IMG/VR virus record: IMGVR_UViG_3300020595_000016
Coordinates: 1 to 64,000 of that record
Source: a virus
Length of the DNA stretch: 64,000 nucleotides
Strand: one strand, 5' to 3'
The notes under the pieces are model-generated. The model searched no databases. It was given only the letters and a program-made list of their open reading frames with translations, and had not been told where the DNA came from. This document shows, piece by piece, positions 32,001-41,323 of the stretch (positions within the stretch are counted from its first letter, which is position 1; the number at the start of each line of letters is the position of its first letter). The position numbers and the translations under genes were made by a program.

Positions 32001-32588
32001 TTATACTCTAAAGAATTCGTTGCCCTGAGTTCCATTAACTGACGAGGATGGTCTAGCAGTCTCAACGCGAGCCCAATCATATTTGATTGTAACGCCCATT
32101 TCGACCAATTCGTCATCACCGTATGCCAAATCTCCATATTTGATTTCAGTAATAAACGAGTTCCAGAGTGTCCAAGTTTCAAGCGGTGCTCCTTCAGCAT
32201 CAATTTGAGTAATAATAATAGTTCCAAGCGCGCCGGCAGCTTTTGCTTTAGACATTGTGCCTAAAGAGTTTGTGTCGGTTGGCGGGGAATACCCTGATTG
32301 TACTATAATATCAGAGAAAGTTGCAGTCGCATCTGGATCAACTGGGTCAACAAGGGTTAATGATACGTCTTGCCAAGTAACGGAACCTGGATAGTAAAAT
32401 GTATGATTTAAGAATTTATGCTCCGAAGAGGCGATCTGAAATGAGGGCTTCGTAACGGTCTTGGCATACCAAACGGTAGCTCCGCCGATAGGTGAGTCAA
32501 TCCCTTGAAATTCGACTGTAAATCTGAATTTTCTTTTCGGATCTTTTAAAGTTGTGTCTTGACTAAAATCTGTTGACCAGAATGGCAT
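32001..32588 (-). CDS. Tail tube protein (T4 gp19-like)
   Basis: In this 195-residue protein the N-terminal segment KDPKRKFRFTVEFQGIDSP opens a beta-barrel. VWYAKTVTKPSFQIASSEHK and LNHTFYYPGSVTWQDVSLTL follow, the conserved core of contractile-tail tube proteins. VDPVDPDATATFSDI and the C-terminal VEMGVTIKYDWARVE complete the pattern. It forms hexameric rings inside the sheath. An AGGAG lies about ten bases before ATG 32588, and an ACTACTTAA element (minus strand) lies about 35 bases upstream. Confidence 0.9.
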   Translation of the reverse strand: MPFWSTDFSQDTTLKDPKRKFRFTVEFQGIDSPIGGATVWYAKTVTKPSFQIASSEHKFLNHTFYYPGSVTWQDVSLTLVDPVDPDATATFSDIIVQSGYSPPTDTNSLGTMSKAKAAGALGTIIITQIDAEGAPLETWTLWNSFITEIKYGDLAYGDDELVEMGVTIKYDWARVETARPSSSVNGTQGNEFFRV

Positions 32589-32659
32589 GGCTTAGGTACT
32601 CCTGTTAGTATTTCCTATTTTTAAGTAGTTGCGCGGAGGAAAAATCCACCGCGACTTTT

Positions 32660-35600
32660 TTAATCATCGAATGATGCACCAGAGGATGCGATCACGAAGT
32701 CGATAGCTATGAATTCGATTGCGCGGGCTGGCTTGACCATAATCTTCGCATAGAGGATATTTTGGTCAATGAGGTCCGGCGTCGTAGTTGACTCATCGAG
32801 GATCAGACGGTAATCAGTGATACCGAACTGGACCTTGACATTCGCGAGGAATGGCTCAACCAGCGACTTGAATCGATTCCAAGTTGACTGTACATTTTGC
32901 TCAAAAAGTACCTGTGAGGATATAATCGAGATTTGTTTCTTCAAGTAAATTACCAATCTACGGACGTTGATTCTATCAAGTGCGCTTTGGCGCTCTTGGA
33001 GTGTCTTTTGGCCGAACACTACAATTCCAGTTGATGGGAATGAAGCGATTGGATTGATGTTGCTATCATATAACGTGTCACGTTGTTTGCTTGTAAGCTT
33101 CTCGGTTACTCCGATAACTGAAATTCCAGCCGCACCGTCAGTTAAGCCGCCGCGGTTGAAGCCTGCTGGAGCAAACCATACATCTGTTTTGGCTTGCGAG
33201 CTAGCTAGCACACCGAGCATCGCTACGGTAGGCGGAATCCAAACGTTGGCGCCTGTGTTATCATCGCGGGTCTGCACCCATGGGTAGAATGTGGCACCGT
33301 AGCTTGAGTCAATCCTGCGGGTTCTGAGAGCCTCAGCTGCTCTTACTGGCGTAGTTTGAATTGCTGACGATTTATCCGCGTTGTATTCCTCATGATTTGG
33401 TACGTATACGCTTGGAAGATCGATGAGTGCCATTGCATCTCCACGAGCTTCGCAAACATTGATTGCGTGCTCAGTCAATGAGTTATTTGTGAGGCCCGGG
33501 ATTGTCAAGATATTCATATCAGTAACTTCTGGATCAGAAACCGTGTCAATCGCTCTACGGTATGTGTGAAACACGTAGCTCGTATCTTCGGTAGCTGAGG
33601 CCCCCATAGCTTTGTTATAAAGTGGATCTGGTTTGAAGATATCAAATCCATCAAAACCGCCGTACAGTGGTGTTGTGAAATTACCGTATCCTGCGTTCAG
33701 TAATCCATCAATTGAAGCTGAGGTCACGGAGCCTTTGGCTCTATTGGCGTTAGTGCCATCAGTATTGTCACGGGAACCAGACTCGTAGTAGTAGTTGCCG
33801 TTAACGTCGAGAACAACATCATTAAGACTGAATACATATGAATAAGCATCAATGCCCGGGTATGCAGTTGGGTTTAGCTCTGGTGTACCGTTGGCCGATG
33901 TAATATCATCTGGAAAGCCGCCGTATAACAAGTTGTGAGTATCAAGGACACTTGCATCAGCGCGAGTGGACCCACTTGTCCTCGTAGTTGAGAAACCAAA
34001 GTAAGAGTCGGTTGGATCTGATTGTCCGCCAGCACTGGCTGACACCCGCAAGCGATCTTTAGGGAAGAACAGCGAGGCTGTGGCTGCTTGCATAGGAATG
34101 AAGGAAAGGCCGTCAGTGGCGGTACGGCCCAATTTGACCGACCCCCCGCCGACGTTAATCGCATATCTATGGCCTTGGGCCGTGGGCGCCTGGCCAACAG
34201 CGCCAGCGCCACTCATAGCTGTACAGCCGGCGACGTTACCGCTACCGCTCAAGCCTTGTGCGTTGATAATAAATGAGTTTTCAAAATCACTGGCATCTTT
34301 GGCGTTCAGCAAGTTTCTAAACTTGGGAGGTCCGAAGTAGCCGAATGGGAGGAGTGAAGGTTCAGTTCCACCTTGATCAGTTTTATCATTCATGTCAACC
34401 CAGATATATTTCGACTGGTTGGCATAGTTACCGTATTCTTTAAGTCTGCGCTCGTTAGCGTCCCATTCGACATATTTGTCGCCGATTACTCGGGCAATAT
34501 AATTTGGAGATTTGGGATCAAGACTGCAATTGTCGAATCTTTCCATAACAGTAACATTATTATCGGTATCGTTAATATCGCGAAGCAATATTGTAAACGT
34601 TCCGTAGTCTGTAGTGGTTGTATTAGACTTTCTGATATTCGTTATGGATATCTTTATGTTCTTATGCAACCATCCGCCATGGCCACGGCCTTTAAAACGG
34701 AAAAGCTTTTGTTGAGCTTGTGGTTGAAAGTCAGTAGTGACTCCATCAATTTCTTGACCAATAATCCAGCCGGATCTGGCTTCTGTTGACGCTTGGCCTT
34801 CGAGATTATGAGGACCAGTAGCCGCGGTACCGCTCAGAGCGAGACCAAGAACAACTCCGTGAAGAGTAGTTGATGTAGCCAAGCTACGATCACGAAGCTC
34901 TTGCTCAAAAGATTCGCCCAAAACAATATCGTCGGCCGCTGATTGCGGATAGAAAGTTCCAGCTGTTGAGAGTAGCTGCGGGTTTGTGTTCACGCGGCGA
35001 CGAATAAATTTGTCACTGGAGTCATCAAAGTTGAACTTAATCTTTCGGTTGCCCTTGTTTGAGCCACTAACAATTAATGTGAATAAGCCATCAGAGCCCA
35101 TCGATACAACGGCGCCTGCAGCTTGTACAACTTGACCAACGGAAGACGTACCGCCGGCGCCGGCATCATTACCTTGACGCAAAGTACCTTGAAGTTGGAC
35201 CGAGCCAGTGTTCACGTAGAAAACTGCTGCCAAGTGGAGCGCACCGGAGGCCTCTCCGACAAGGTCCATGGAAGATCCTGACTTGGCCACAAAAAGACCA
35301 TATGCACCACCATTTGCGCTAGACTTGGAGGCCACGGCAGTTCCTAAGTTCTGCGTTGTCTTATAACCTGCTGCGGCATCGCCGCCGGCTGCGGAACCAG
35401 CAGAAGTCTGCTGACCTAAAAGCCTAATATAAGTAAGCGGTGCAACGTTTGCGCGCAGGAAAGCTTTCGCAGCATAAGTACCATACATCGGTGATTGATG
35501 GTTGCCGTAACGATAGATATCGCCGCCGCCGTTACCAGGAACGGTATCGCCGAACAATTCAATGAATTGTGAGTAAGACTCAACCTTTGTTGGGGTCATC

Positions 35601-35728
35601 GCTAAGCCGCGTGCAGAGCGACCAATGACAACTGGACCAATAGAGTCCGCGGACTTTGGTATAAAGGAGTTATCAATTTCATTGATAAACACTCCAGGAG
35701 ATACGAATTTGAATTTTTTGACTGACAT
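32660..35728 (-). CDS. Tail sheath protein (T4 gp18-like), enlarged
   Basis: The 1022-residue protein begins VKKFKFVSPGVFINEIDNSF, the canonical sheath N-terminus. The C-terminal core is also typical: WIPPTVAMLGVLASSQAKTD, WFAPAGFNRGGL, then IVVFGQKTLQERQSALDRIN and VRRLVIYLKKQ. T4 gp18 has 659 residues, so about 350 extra residues are inserted between roughly 100 and 600. They are Gly/Ser/Thr-rich and include fibre-like stretches (GNVAGCTAMSGAGAVGQAP). These probably form surface-exposed protrusion domains. It ends in an acidic DDSSGASFDD-like tail. The sheath contracts to drive the tube. Confidence 0.92.
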   Translation of the reverse strand: MSVKKFKFVSPGVFINEIDNSFIPKSADSIGPVVIGRSARGLAMTPTKVESYSQFIELFGDTVPGNGGGDIYRYGNHQSPMYGTYAAKAFLRANVAPLTYIRLLGQQTSAGSAAGGDAAAGYKTTQNLGTAVASKSSANGGAYGLFVAKSGSSMDLVGEASGALHLAAVFYVNTGSVQLQGTLRQGNDAGAGGTSSVGQVVQAAGAVVSMGSDGLFTLIVSGSNKGNRKIKFNFDDSSDKFIRRRVNTNPQLLSTAGTFYPQSAADDIVLGESFEQELRDRSLATSTTLHGVVLGLALSGTAATGPHNLEGQASTEARSGWIIGQEIDGVTTDFQPQAQQKLFRFKGRGHGGWLHKNIKISITNIRKSNTTTTDYGTFTILLRDINDTDNNVTVMERFDNCSLDPKSPNYIARVIGDKYVEWDANERRLKEYGNYANQSKYIWVDMNDKTDQGGTEPSLLPFGYFGPPKFRNLLNAKDASDFENSFIINAQGLSGSGNVAGCTAMSGAGAVGQAPTAQGHRYAINVGGGSVKLGRTATDGLSFIPMQAATASLFFPKDRLRVSASAGGQSDPTDSYFGFSTTRTSGSTRADASVLDTHNLLYGGFPDDITSANGTPELNPTAYPGIDAYSYVFSLNDVVLDVNGNYYYESGSRDNTDGTNANRAKGSVTSASIDGLLNAGYGNFTTPLYGGFDGFDIFKPDPLYNKAMGASATEDTSYVFHTYRRAIDTVSDPEVTDMNILTIPGLTNNSLTEHAINVCEARGDAMALIDLPSVYVPNHEEYNADKSSAIQTTPVRAAEALRTRRIDSSYGATFYPWVQTRDDNTGANVWIPPTVAMLGVLASSQAKTDVWFAPAGFNRGGLTDGAAGISVIGVTEKLTSKQRDTLYDSNINPIASFPSTGIVVFGQKTLQERQSALDRINVRRLVIYLKKQISIISSQVLFEQNVQSTWNRFKSLVEPFLANVKVQFGITDYRLILDESTTTPDLIDQNILYAKIMVKPARAIEFIAIDFVIASSGASFDD

Positions 35729-35777
35729 GTTTTAACTTCCCCTCAATAAATTAGATGTGTGATGCTGCAATCATACA

Positions 35778-35787
35778 TTAAATAGTG
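35778..35787 (-). promoter_or_regulatory. ACTATTTA-type upstream element (sheath gene)
   Basis: The minus strand reads CACTATTTAA, about 50 bases before the sheath start. It is one of at least eight similar elements in structural-gene gaps (see findings). Confidence 0.45.
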
Positions 35788-35831
35788 TTTTTAAACTCAA
35801 AAGGCTGTTCAGGAACTAATAAAAAGTTATA

Positions 35832-35849
35832 GCTTTCCTCTCGGGAAGC
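35832..35849 (-). terminator. Probable terminator after the sheath-terminator gene
   Basis: GCTTTCC (35832-35838) pairs with GGGAAGC (35843-35849) including one G-T pair and a TCTC loop. On the minus strand ACTTTTTATT follows within a few bases. It lies directly after the stop at 35851. Confidence 0.55.
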
Positions 35850-35850
35850 A

Positions 35851-36765
35851 TCATTTTACATTGCCGAAGAAGTTCCAGTCGCCTGGAGGGGCCACCATTT
35901 CTTGCGGAAAGGAGATTTCTACAACATTTTCATCTATCCTTACAATGGGCCTGTCATCATTTTTTCCTTCGCCGATCAAATACCCTAAGACTTTTATATT
36001 TATTTCAGTTTGGAAAAGGCGTGTATCCTCACCTAGATTAGCCACATTATTGCTTTGTGCAAAATTTTGTTCAATGAACGCTTCGTATAGGTGGCCATCG
36101 CGTTTTAACACAAAAGAGTTTATTTGTCCTGTTCTCGCAATGAAGGGTGCCACCAGTTCGTTCATTTGCTGTTGGTATTCTGTTTTCATCACAATCTTGT
36201 AGTCTATATTTATATAAACTGGTATTGGGATTGATAAAGACTGTATTACTATTTTGTTATTCTTTCTCGGGAACCACATTTGTTTTTTCTTGCCCGAAGC
36301 CAAACTTGGTTTCGGGGCTACGGCGCCCGGATCAACTCGGGTATTGCCGGCTACTGCAAAATTTCTAGTTTTGTCCTCAACTATTCTTTTTGCAATCACT
36401 ATCCTGCCGGCGCGCCCATTCTGATCTTTAGAATATAAATGCGCTTGAAATCCACCTTTTCTATTGGGGTCTTTCGTCATTGCGGTCCTTTGAATCGAAA
36501 TGACCGGTAATTTTAAGGCGCCGTCATCGTCTCTCAACTCTTTAGCGTTTTTTATCTGGAAGGAGCGCTCGGGGGTTTGCCACAAAACGGGTACTTTTCG
36601 GTTGCCTTCATTAGTTACGGCCGACAATTTTAAATCTTCTTTCAACCACGACACCATTGCATAGTCGATAGTCTCTATCGTTGAAGAAAGCATTCCAATT
36701 TCTTTTAAGGTTGCTTTAGATGCGTCAACTGGCAGTAACGCAAAGTCAAAATTATCAGGAAGCAT
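35851..36765 (-). CDS. Tail sheath terminator / completion protein (gp15-like)
   Basis: The 304-residue protein fits the gp15-type layout. An N-terminal helix is followed by MVSWLKEDLKLSAVTNEGNR, VPVLWQTPERSF and a strand with the conserved SIQRT. Then come VIQSLSIPIPVYINIDYKIV, EYQQQMNELVAPFIARTGQI and TEINIKVLGYLIGEGKN. The block from 'xPVYINIDYKIV...QMNELVAPFI' matches T4 gp15's YELSIFTRYEDDMFQIVEQILPYF region in arrangement. This protein caps the sheath and tube end that joins the head. It overlaps the gp14-like gene by 11 bases. Confidence 0.7.
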   Translation of the reverse strand: MLPDNFDFALLPVDASKATLKEIGMLSSTIETIDYAMVSWLKEDLKLSAVTNEGNRKVPVLWQTPERSFQIKNAKELRDDDGALKLPVISIQRTAMTKDPNRKGGFQAHLYSKDQNGRAGRIVIAKRIVEDKTRNFAVAGNTRVDPGAVAPKPSLASGKKKQMWFPRKNNKIVIQSLSIPIPVYINIDYKIVMKTEYQQQMNELVAPFIARTGQINSFVLKRDGHLYEAFIEQNFAQSNNVANLGEDTRLFQTEINIKVLGYLIGEGKNDDRPIVRIDENVVEISFPQEMVAPPGDWNFFGNVK

Positions 36766-37243
36766 TAAAAAGTCCTCTTCTCGCTCTTCTGCATCTGGCA
36801 GCTATCTCAAAATCTTGTCCGGCTTGCCCAAAAAGTAATTTAGGCTCGGTAAGCTTGACTATTTCATAGTAACTATCATTATAAAGAACAAAATCACCTT
36901 CTCTAACATACAGATCTTGATCTTCCTCCAACCTTCTTTTGTGAAAATGGACCATAACCTCCCAGCTCTTGTCTATCCCTACATCTTCCATGTAATCGGT
37001 AGAGAAGTCGGTATATTCGACAAGGGCATATACTCTTATAGGCGGCAAAAACGTTTTTTCAACAGCTTCCCCGTATAACTCATGAAAGTTAGTAGTGGCT
37101 AGGTCAATAGAATAGTATAATATCTGTTGTCCAATTACTTTTTCTATTAACTCATCGTTAATTTGTTTTACAAAGTCTCTTTCTTTTTTTCCAAGAAATA
37201 AAGGTGGTGGTGGTGCGCCAGGTTTTTTCCATTCATTCGACAT
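36755..37243 (-). CDS. Neck protein (gp14-like)
   Basis: A 162-residue protein with a Pro-rich start (MSNEWKKPGAPPPPLFLGKK). FHELYGEAVEKTFLPPIRVYALVEY follows, then VHFHKRRLEEDQDLYVREGD, FVLYNDSYYEIVKLTEP and FEIAARCRRAR. The ELYGEAxxKxF-PPI segment is the recognisable neck-protein block of T4-like phages. It should form the connector ring between portal adaptor and sheath terminator. It overlaps both neighbours closely, between the gp13- and gp15-like genes, as in T4. Confidence 0.7.
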   Translation of the reverse strand: MSNEWKKPGAPPPPLFLGKKERDFVKQINDELIEKVIGQQILYYSIDLATTNFHELYGEAVEKTFLPPIRVYALVEYTDFSTDYMEDVGIDKSWEVMVHFHKRRLEEDQDLYVREGDFVLYNDSYYEIVKLTEPKLLFGQAGQDFEIAARCRRARRGLFNAS

Positions 37244-37251
37244 TGTTTAAT

Positions 37252-38544
37252 TTATCCTACAAAAATTGGCAGTGGGGAGTTCTTTAGAGTAGCGGTTGCT
37301 GCGTCTGCCTTTTCTTGGTCCTTCTTCATGAGTTCTGGGTATTCCATTTCCTTAAGCATATCTCTTAATTTATCTTTAAGCTCAGTCTGTTCTTCTTTCG
37401 CTTGAGATAACAATTCGCTGTGGTTTAACGTTACACTTTCTCCTGGGATTGGCACTGTGGTAAACTTACCTCGGATTTGGCCTAGCATTTCTTTACAAAG
37501 CGCCAATGCATATTTGCGAATCCATTGTTTGCCAATCGAATTAATATTGTTATACGGTATGTTACCGAAAGGCAGCGTATTCATGTTATTGATGCCGTTG
37601 ACGCCTGATTCGAACGAATCGGCCTCTTCCCACGCATTTTCTTCTACGTAAAATTTAAAAAAGATCCTGTCGTCAGGACCAAAGGAATAGTCACTAGGTG
37701 ACGGGTACAGTCTTAAGCGGTTTGCTATAATTTCGTATGAATAGTGAGAGGTTCTAGTGAAAAGCGAATCTTCATACATAATCGCTTGCATTTTATTTTG
37801 CCACGTAGGTATTACTTCAAATGTCGAGTCATCAGCAAATTGACCGTATGTGGAACCGTTTCCTACAACTCCGACTCCTCCGTAATATCCGTAGAACCTC
37901 CACATAGCTCTTGGTGATTTATAAAACACTTTTGTTACGATAATTCTTTTGTTCTCAACCTTGCCAGAAAAACCAATATTCCGGCCGGCGTCATCCTTAC
38001 CGCTGTCAGATGCTGTTTTTACAATTGTTTGGAGATCATAGTCTTGTACATCATCCACTGGGGCAAACGAAGCTGAGTACTGCCTCTGGCTACCTCCCAT
38101 TCCACTGATGGATGCCATGCCGTCTCCCACTCTTTTTGCAATTGAAAAATGCATTTTTGGTGTCTTCAACTCAACATGGGTTCCGCCCAAACTAGCGGAA
38201 AGGGAGCCAGATTTGATATTCCCCAGATGATCAAATGTGCCTGTAGCATTACCCAGGTAATCAGATAAAACATTCTTGCTTTGGTGAAGATTTACTATAT
38301 ACGAATATTCAAGCACAGCTTCTTCATATGCTGAGTACACATTTGCTGGTGTAAGCTCAATATCTATTACATCTCCGCCTAACTTTTTATATACGTAATT
38401 TACCTGTAGTGCGGCGCCGGTTAAGAAGTCGGCTGAGCCAGTATACATGCCAAACGGGACGGCAGCAGATACCTTAGTAGCGCTACCTGTTGAAGTTAGG
38501 ACTATGGCGCTTGTTTGTGAATTTGGATTTAAATCGGTTGGCAT
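37252..38544 (-). CDS. Head completion / neck adaptor (gp13-like)
   Basis: The 430-residue protein contains the block VNYVYKKLGGDVIDIELTPA followed by VYSAYEEAVLEYSYIVNL, the start of T4-like gp13 adaptors. Later strands (VFYKSPRAMWRFYGYYGGVG, FEVIPTWQNKMQAIMYEDSL, RLRLYPSP and FFKFYVEE) resemble connector proteins too. The C-terminal region is a coiled coil (ELLSQAKEEQTELKDKLRDM). It should attach to the portal vertex and stabilise packaged DNA. It is preceded by an AACTATTTAA element 29 bases from its start. Confidence 0.7.
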   Translation of the reverse strand: MPTDLNPNSQTSAIVLTSTGSATKVSAAVPFGMYTGSADFLTGAALQVNYVYKKLGGDVIDIELTPANVYSAYEEAVLEYSYIVNLHQSKNVLSDYLGNATGTFDHLGNIKSGSLSASLGGTHVELKTPKMHFSIAKRVGDGMASISGMGGSQRQYSASFAPVDDVQDYDLQTIVKTASDSGKDDAGRNIGFSGKVENKRIIVTKVFYKSPRAMWRFYGYYGGVGVVGNGSTYGQFADDSTFEVIPTWQNKMQAIMYEDSLFTRTSHYSYEIIANRLRLYPSPSDYSFGPDDRIFFKFYVEENAWEEADSFESGVNGINNMNTLPFGNIPYNNINSIGKQWIRKYALALCKEMLGQIRGKFTTVPIPGESVTLNHSELLSQAKEEQTELKDKLRDMLKEMEYPELMKKDQEKADAATATLKNSPLPIFVG

Positions 38545-38572
38545 TAAAGATGGTTCCTTCGGCGTCTATAAG

Positions 38573-38582
38573 TTAAATAGTT
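38573..38582 (-). promoter_or_regulatory. ACTATTTA-type upstream element (neck adaptor gene)
   Basis: The minus strand reads AACTATTTAA, about 29 bases before ATG 38544. Confidence 0.45.
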
Positions 38583-38649
38583 TTTCATAAGACAAAAAAT
38601 GAAAATCTCAAAAATTTACCGGCGAAAAAATTGTAGAGATCAGGTTTTT

Positions 38650-38677
38650 CAAAAAAAACCCCGGCTTTTGGCCGGGG
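38650..38677 (-). terminator. Strong intrinsic terminator after the decoration-like gene
   Basis: CCCCGGC (38659-38665) pairs with GCCGGGG (38671-38677) around a five-base loop, followed on the minus strand by eight T residues. Confidence 0.9.
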
Positions 38678-38701
38678 ATCTTTGTTTATAAGGGTTATGG
38701 T

Positions 38702-39307
38702 TTAATCGCCACCTGCGTAATCAAACTCCACGATGAAAGTAAAGGAACCTCCTGTGAAGTTTCCTCCCGCTGCGATAATACGCATGTGAACCTCTGCGGC
38801 TCCGGAACACCATGCCGCGGCGGTCGCCTGTTGCACCAGTGGGTTATCTGCCTTCAGCGCTGTGGCCAAAGCTGTATCTGTCGAGGTTCCAACTCCGCCA
38901 TTAACACTGGTTCCTGTCTCGAAGGTTACCGCGGCTGCATAATCATTTCCTGAAGCTGTGGTACCGGCTTGAACTGTAACGTTACCGCTGCCTTGGGTTG
39001 ATGCAGTATTGCAAACAACAGTCAGCTTGGTAATTAAAGAATTGCCAGGAACATAAATCGCTCCAGAATCAATGTTTGGTGAGCCGACTGAGAAAGCTAC
39101 TACTTTGGAGACTACGTTTTTGCCGTTGATGTAGGCGCCAGACGCATTGGTGTGGGTTTGGACCCCTGTAACACCTAAAGTTGTGACTGCTGCCGTTGCG
39201 ATCGTCGCTGTTGTGCTGGTAAGCTCGGTGATAGTACCGCCCGGTACTTCGATAACGGTGCCTCCCAAAAGTTTTTTAAGTCTTGCTGCATTAGGGGTAG
39301 TAGCCAT
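38702..39307 (-). CDS. Putative head decoration or head-fibre protein
   Basis: From ATG 39307, with GGAG eight bases upstream, the product is 201 residues starting MATTPNAARLKKLLGG. An earlier in-frame start would add 22 residues with no ribosome-binding site. The rest is strongly beta, with Thr/Ala/Val/Gly repeats (ITELTSTTATIATAAVTTLG, VTVQAGTTASGN). The end is FTFIVEFDYAGGD. Composition and place between capsid and neck genes suggest a capsid decoration or head-fibre protein. It is a single-gene transcription unit bounded by terminators on both sides, which implies high independent expression. Confidence 0.6.
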   Translation of the reverse strand: MATTPNAARLKKLLGGTVIEVPGGTITELTSTTATIATAAVTTLGVTGVQTHTNASGAYINGKNVVSKVVAFSVGSPNIDSGAIYVPGNSLITKLTVVCNTASTQGSGNVTVQAGTTASGNDYAAAVTFETGTSVNGGVGTSTDTALATALKADNPLVQQATAAAWCSGAAEVHMRIIAAGGNFTGGSFTFIVEFDYAGGD

Positions 39308-39402
39308 ACGAAGTTTCTCCTTTATAAAAAAATTAATTAGCGCGTCGTGTTTGCTGTTTATAAGTAGTGGCAATGCCTGCTAAAAACACTTTATCACTAT
39401 AT

Positions 39403-39438
39403 AAAAACCAAAAACCCCCGCCACCGAAGTGACAGGGG
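39403..39438 (-). terminator. Intrinsic terminator with UUCG loop after the major capsid gene
   Basis: A ten-base-pair stem (39415-39424 with 39429-39438, including two G-T pairs) is closed by TTCG on the minus strand. A run of T follows. It is the strongest-looking terminator in the window. Confidence 0.9.
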
Positions 39439-39476
39439 AGTTTGTTTATTAGCGACTATAAGTCTGATCTATTAGA

Positions 39477-41291
39477 TCATCCTCCAGACTCGCCGGTCAA
39501 TCCGCGTACGACAACGATGCCGTACATATCGGGACGTACCATCTTCTTCGCATAACGAGTCATCACGCCCTTGCGAGGCACGAAGTCTTCTGGTCCGAAG
39601 ATTGTAGGTGTGGTCTGCAGTGGCACGTATGGTGCGTACACGTATCCGCTTTCGAGGAAAGAAGAGCCGCGACGGCCAACGAGCAACACGTTGCGCAAGA
39701 AGTATGGATCAACGATAACGTCGAACTTCTTGTTCAATGCTCCCACCTTGACTGCTCCGATATCACCAGTTTCGGCATCAGCTGTGACACTAGCGCGGAA
39801 TCCAGAGGTAAACTCAAGGATATTAGCGACTTCGGGTCCGCAGACAACGAAGTTAGCGCCACCGCGAAGAGTCTTGCGGTGAATAGCAGCAGAAACATCA
39901 TTGATAGTTTCAATGAGGGTTTCATACCACTCGGAGACGGTACCCGTGAAGTCGGGTGCCTTGGAGCTAGCGCCAATCTCATCACCGGTGTCGCGATTAA
40001 CGAACAGACCCGGGGAGCGGGACCAGTATTGAGTTGCTGCGGTAGCACCATTGACCAAGTCAGCTAAGATTTCACGATCAATTTCAAGAGCAATTTGCTC
40101 CGAAAGGATCGATGTAAGCTCAACCTCTGCATCAAGGTTGTGGTAGGCGTTAAGGTCTTGACCTAACTCCGGAGTCCACTTAGCCTTGAGCTTCTTGGTT
40201 TGCGCGGTGATCGCGATAGAATCGACCTTGATGTCGATCTCTGGGATGTCAGCTTCGCCTTCAAGTCCCCATTCGGTTTGACCAACAACAGCACCAAGCG
40301 CAGCAGCGTTAGTGATATCATCAGTTTGCGCCCAAGACACAGTCGTATGGGACGACGTAAGTGTCTTGACAATCTTGTCCGACAAGTTCTTTGGAAGGTG
40401 GGCTCCACTACCATCAGAACCAGTACTTACGAACACCAACTTAAGACGTGGTGTGGTCGAAGCACTGACAAGGGTGGTGTGACGGCGAAGAAGGCGCGCG
40501 GTGACCGCGTTGCCTGCAGCGTCTGAGCCGAGCAGTACTCCATTACCTCCGGAACTCGAAACGTTGAACGATTGGGGACCAACTCCCTTGCCATCAACTT
40601 GATCGAGTCCAGTAACAAGGACTGTAACCTCAGCAACAAGAGTAGAGCCTGACACTAAGTCTGGATCGTATTCGATTGCCTTGTGAAGCACCGATGCCGA
40701 AGCTTCTGCCGAACCCCAGCGACCGTAAGCACCTGCTTCTGGAGTAAGTGTGATCGCGTTACCAAGGGCTGAGCCAGTTGGAGACGAGTAACCGTTATTA
40801 AGGTTATACGCGCCGCCAGCAAGGCCAACACCGTGAGCATCGAGATCGACACCACCAGTAATCCTGGAACCAACGCGGTTACCACCGTAGAGCGAGCTAC
40901 TAATCTTGTAGCCCAAACGGTCAGTGGTAATAGCGTGACCACCAGCTTCTTGGCTGACCGTGAAGTCAAGGAAGAAGATGAGCCCACTTGGGAGACTCAT
41001 TGGTTGAACGGAAACGAGATCGTTTGCGATCAAACCTGCAAAAACACGGCGGACGATTGGGAATGCAACTGCTGCAAAACCCTCAACGTCGCCACCAGCC
41101 ATGCTGGAGCTTTCGCGGAGTAGTTCTTTTGCTTGGTTTTCAAGCAAGCGAGCCATGGACGAACGTTTACGGCTATCATCTAAGCCTTCAAGAAGTCCGG
41201 TCTTTTCCCACTTATTAAGTAGTGCGTGACCTTCGGCGCGCATGTCTCGATTAACCATACCTTCGGTTAATCGTTCTATGATACTAGACAT
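39477..41291 (-). CDS. Major capsid protein (T4 gp23-like, HK97 fold)
   Basis: The 604-residue protein has an N-terminal helical region (1-65) typical of a cleaved pro-sequence. FAAVAFPIVRRVFAGLIAND and LVSVQPMSLPSGLIFFLDF follow, the diagnostic gp23 block. IDIKVDSIAITAQTKKLKAK, WTPELGQDLNAYHNLDAEVE and FVVCGPEVANILEFTSGF then form the P- and A-domain core. A GDVE/GFAA sequence near residue 68-75 could be the protease cut (gp21 prefers hydrophobic-x-Glu before Gly/Ala). It is 83 residues longer than T4 gp23, mostly by a Gly/Ser-rich insertion (about 120-300). A terminator follows the gene. The scaffold gene lies immediately upstream. Confidence 0.92.
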   Translation of the reverse strand: MSSIIERLTEGMVNRDMRAEGHALLNKWEKTGLLEGLDDSRKRSSMARLLENQAKELLRESSSMAGGDVEGFAAVAFPIVRRVFAGLIANDLVSVQPMSLPSGLIFFLDFTVSQEAGGHAITTDRLGYKISSSLYGGNRVGSRITGGVDLDAHGVGLAGGAYNLNNGYSSPTGSALGNAITLTPEAGAYGRWGSAEASASVLHKAIEYDPDLVSGSTLVAEVTVLVTGLDQVDGKGVGPQSFNVSSSGGNGVLLGSDAAGNAVTARLLRRHTTLVSASTTPRLKLVFVSTGSDGSGAHLPKNLSDKIVKTLTSSHTTVSWAQTDDITNAAALGAVVGQTEWGLEGEADIPEIDIKVDSIAITAQTKKLKAKWTPELGQDLNAYHNLDAEVELTSILSEQIALEIDREILADLVNGATAATQYWSRSPGLFVNRDTGDEIGASSKAPDFTGTVSEWYETLIETINDVSAAIHRKTLRGGANFVVCGPEVANILEFTSGFRASVTADAETGDIGAVKVGALNKKFDVIVDPYFLRNVLLVGRRGSSFLESGYVYAPYVPLQTTPTIFGPEDFVPRKGVMTRYAKKMVRPDMYGIVVVRGLTGESGG

Positions 41292-41323
41292 TTTAAAATA
41301 CCTCCTTTAAATTATATGTATTT

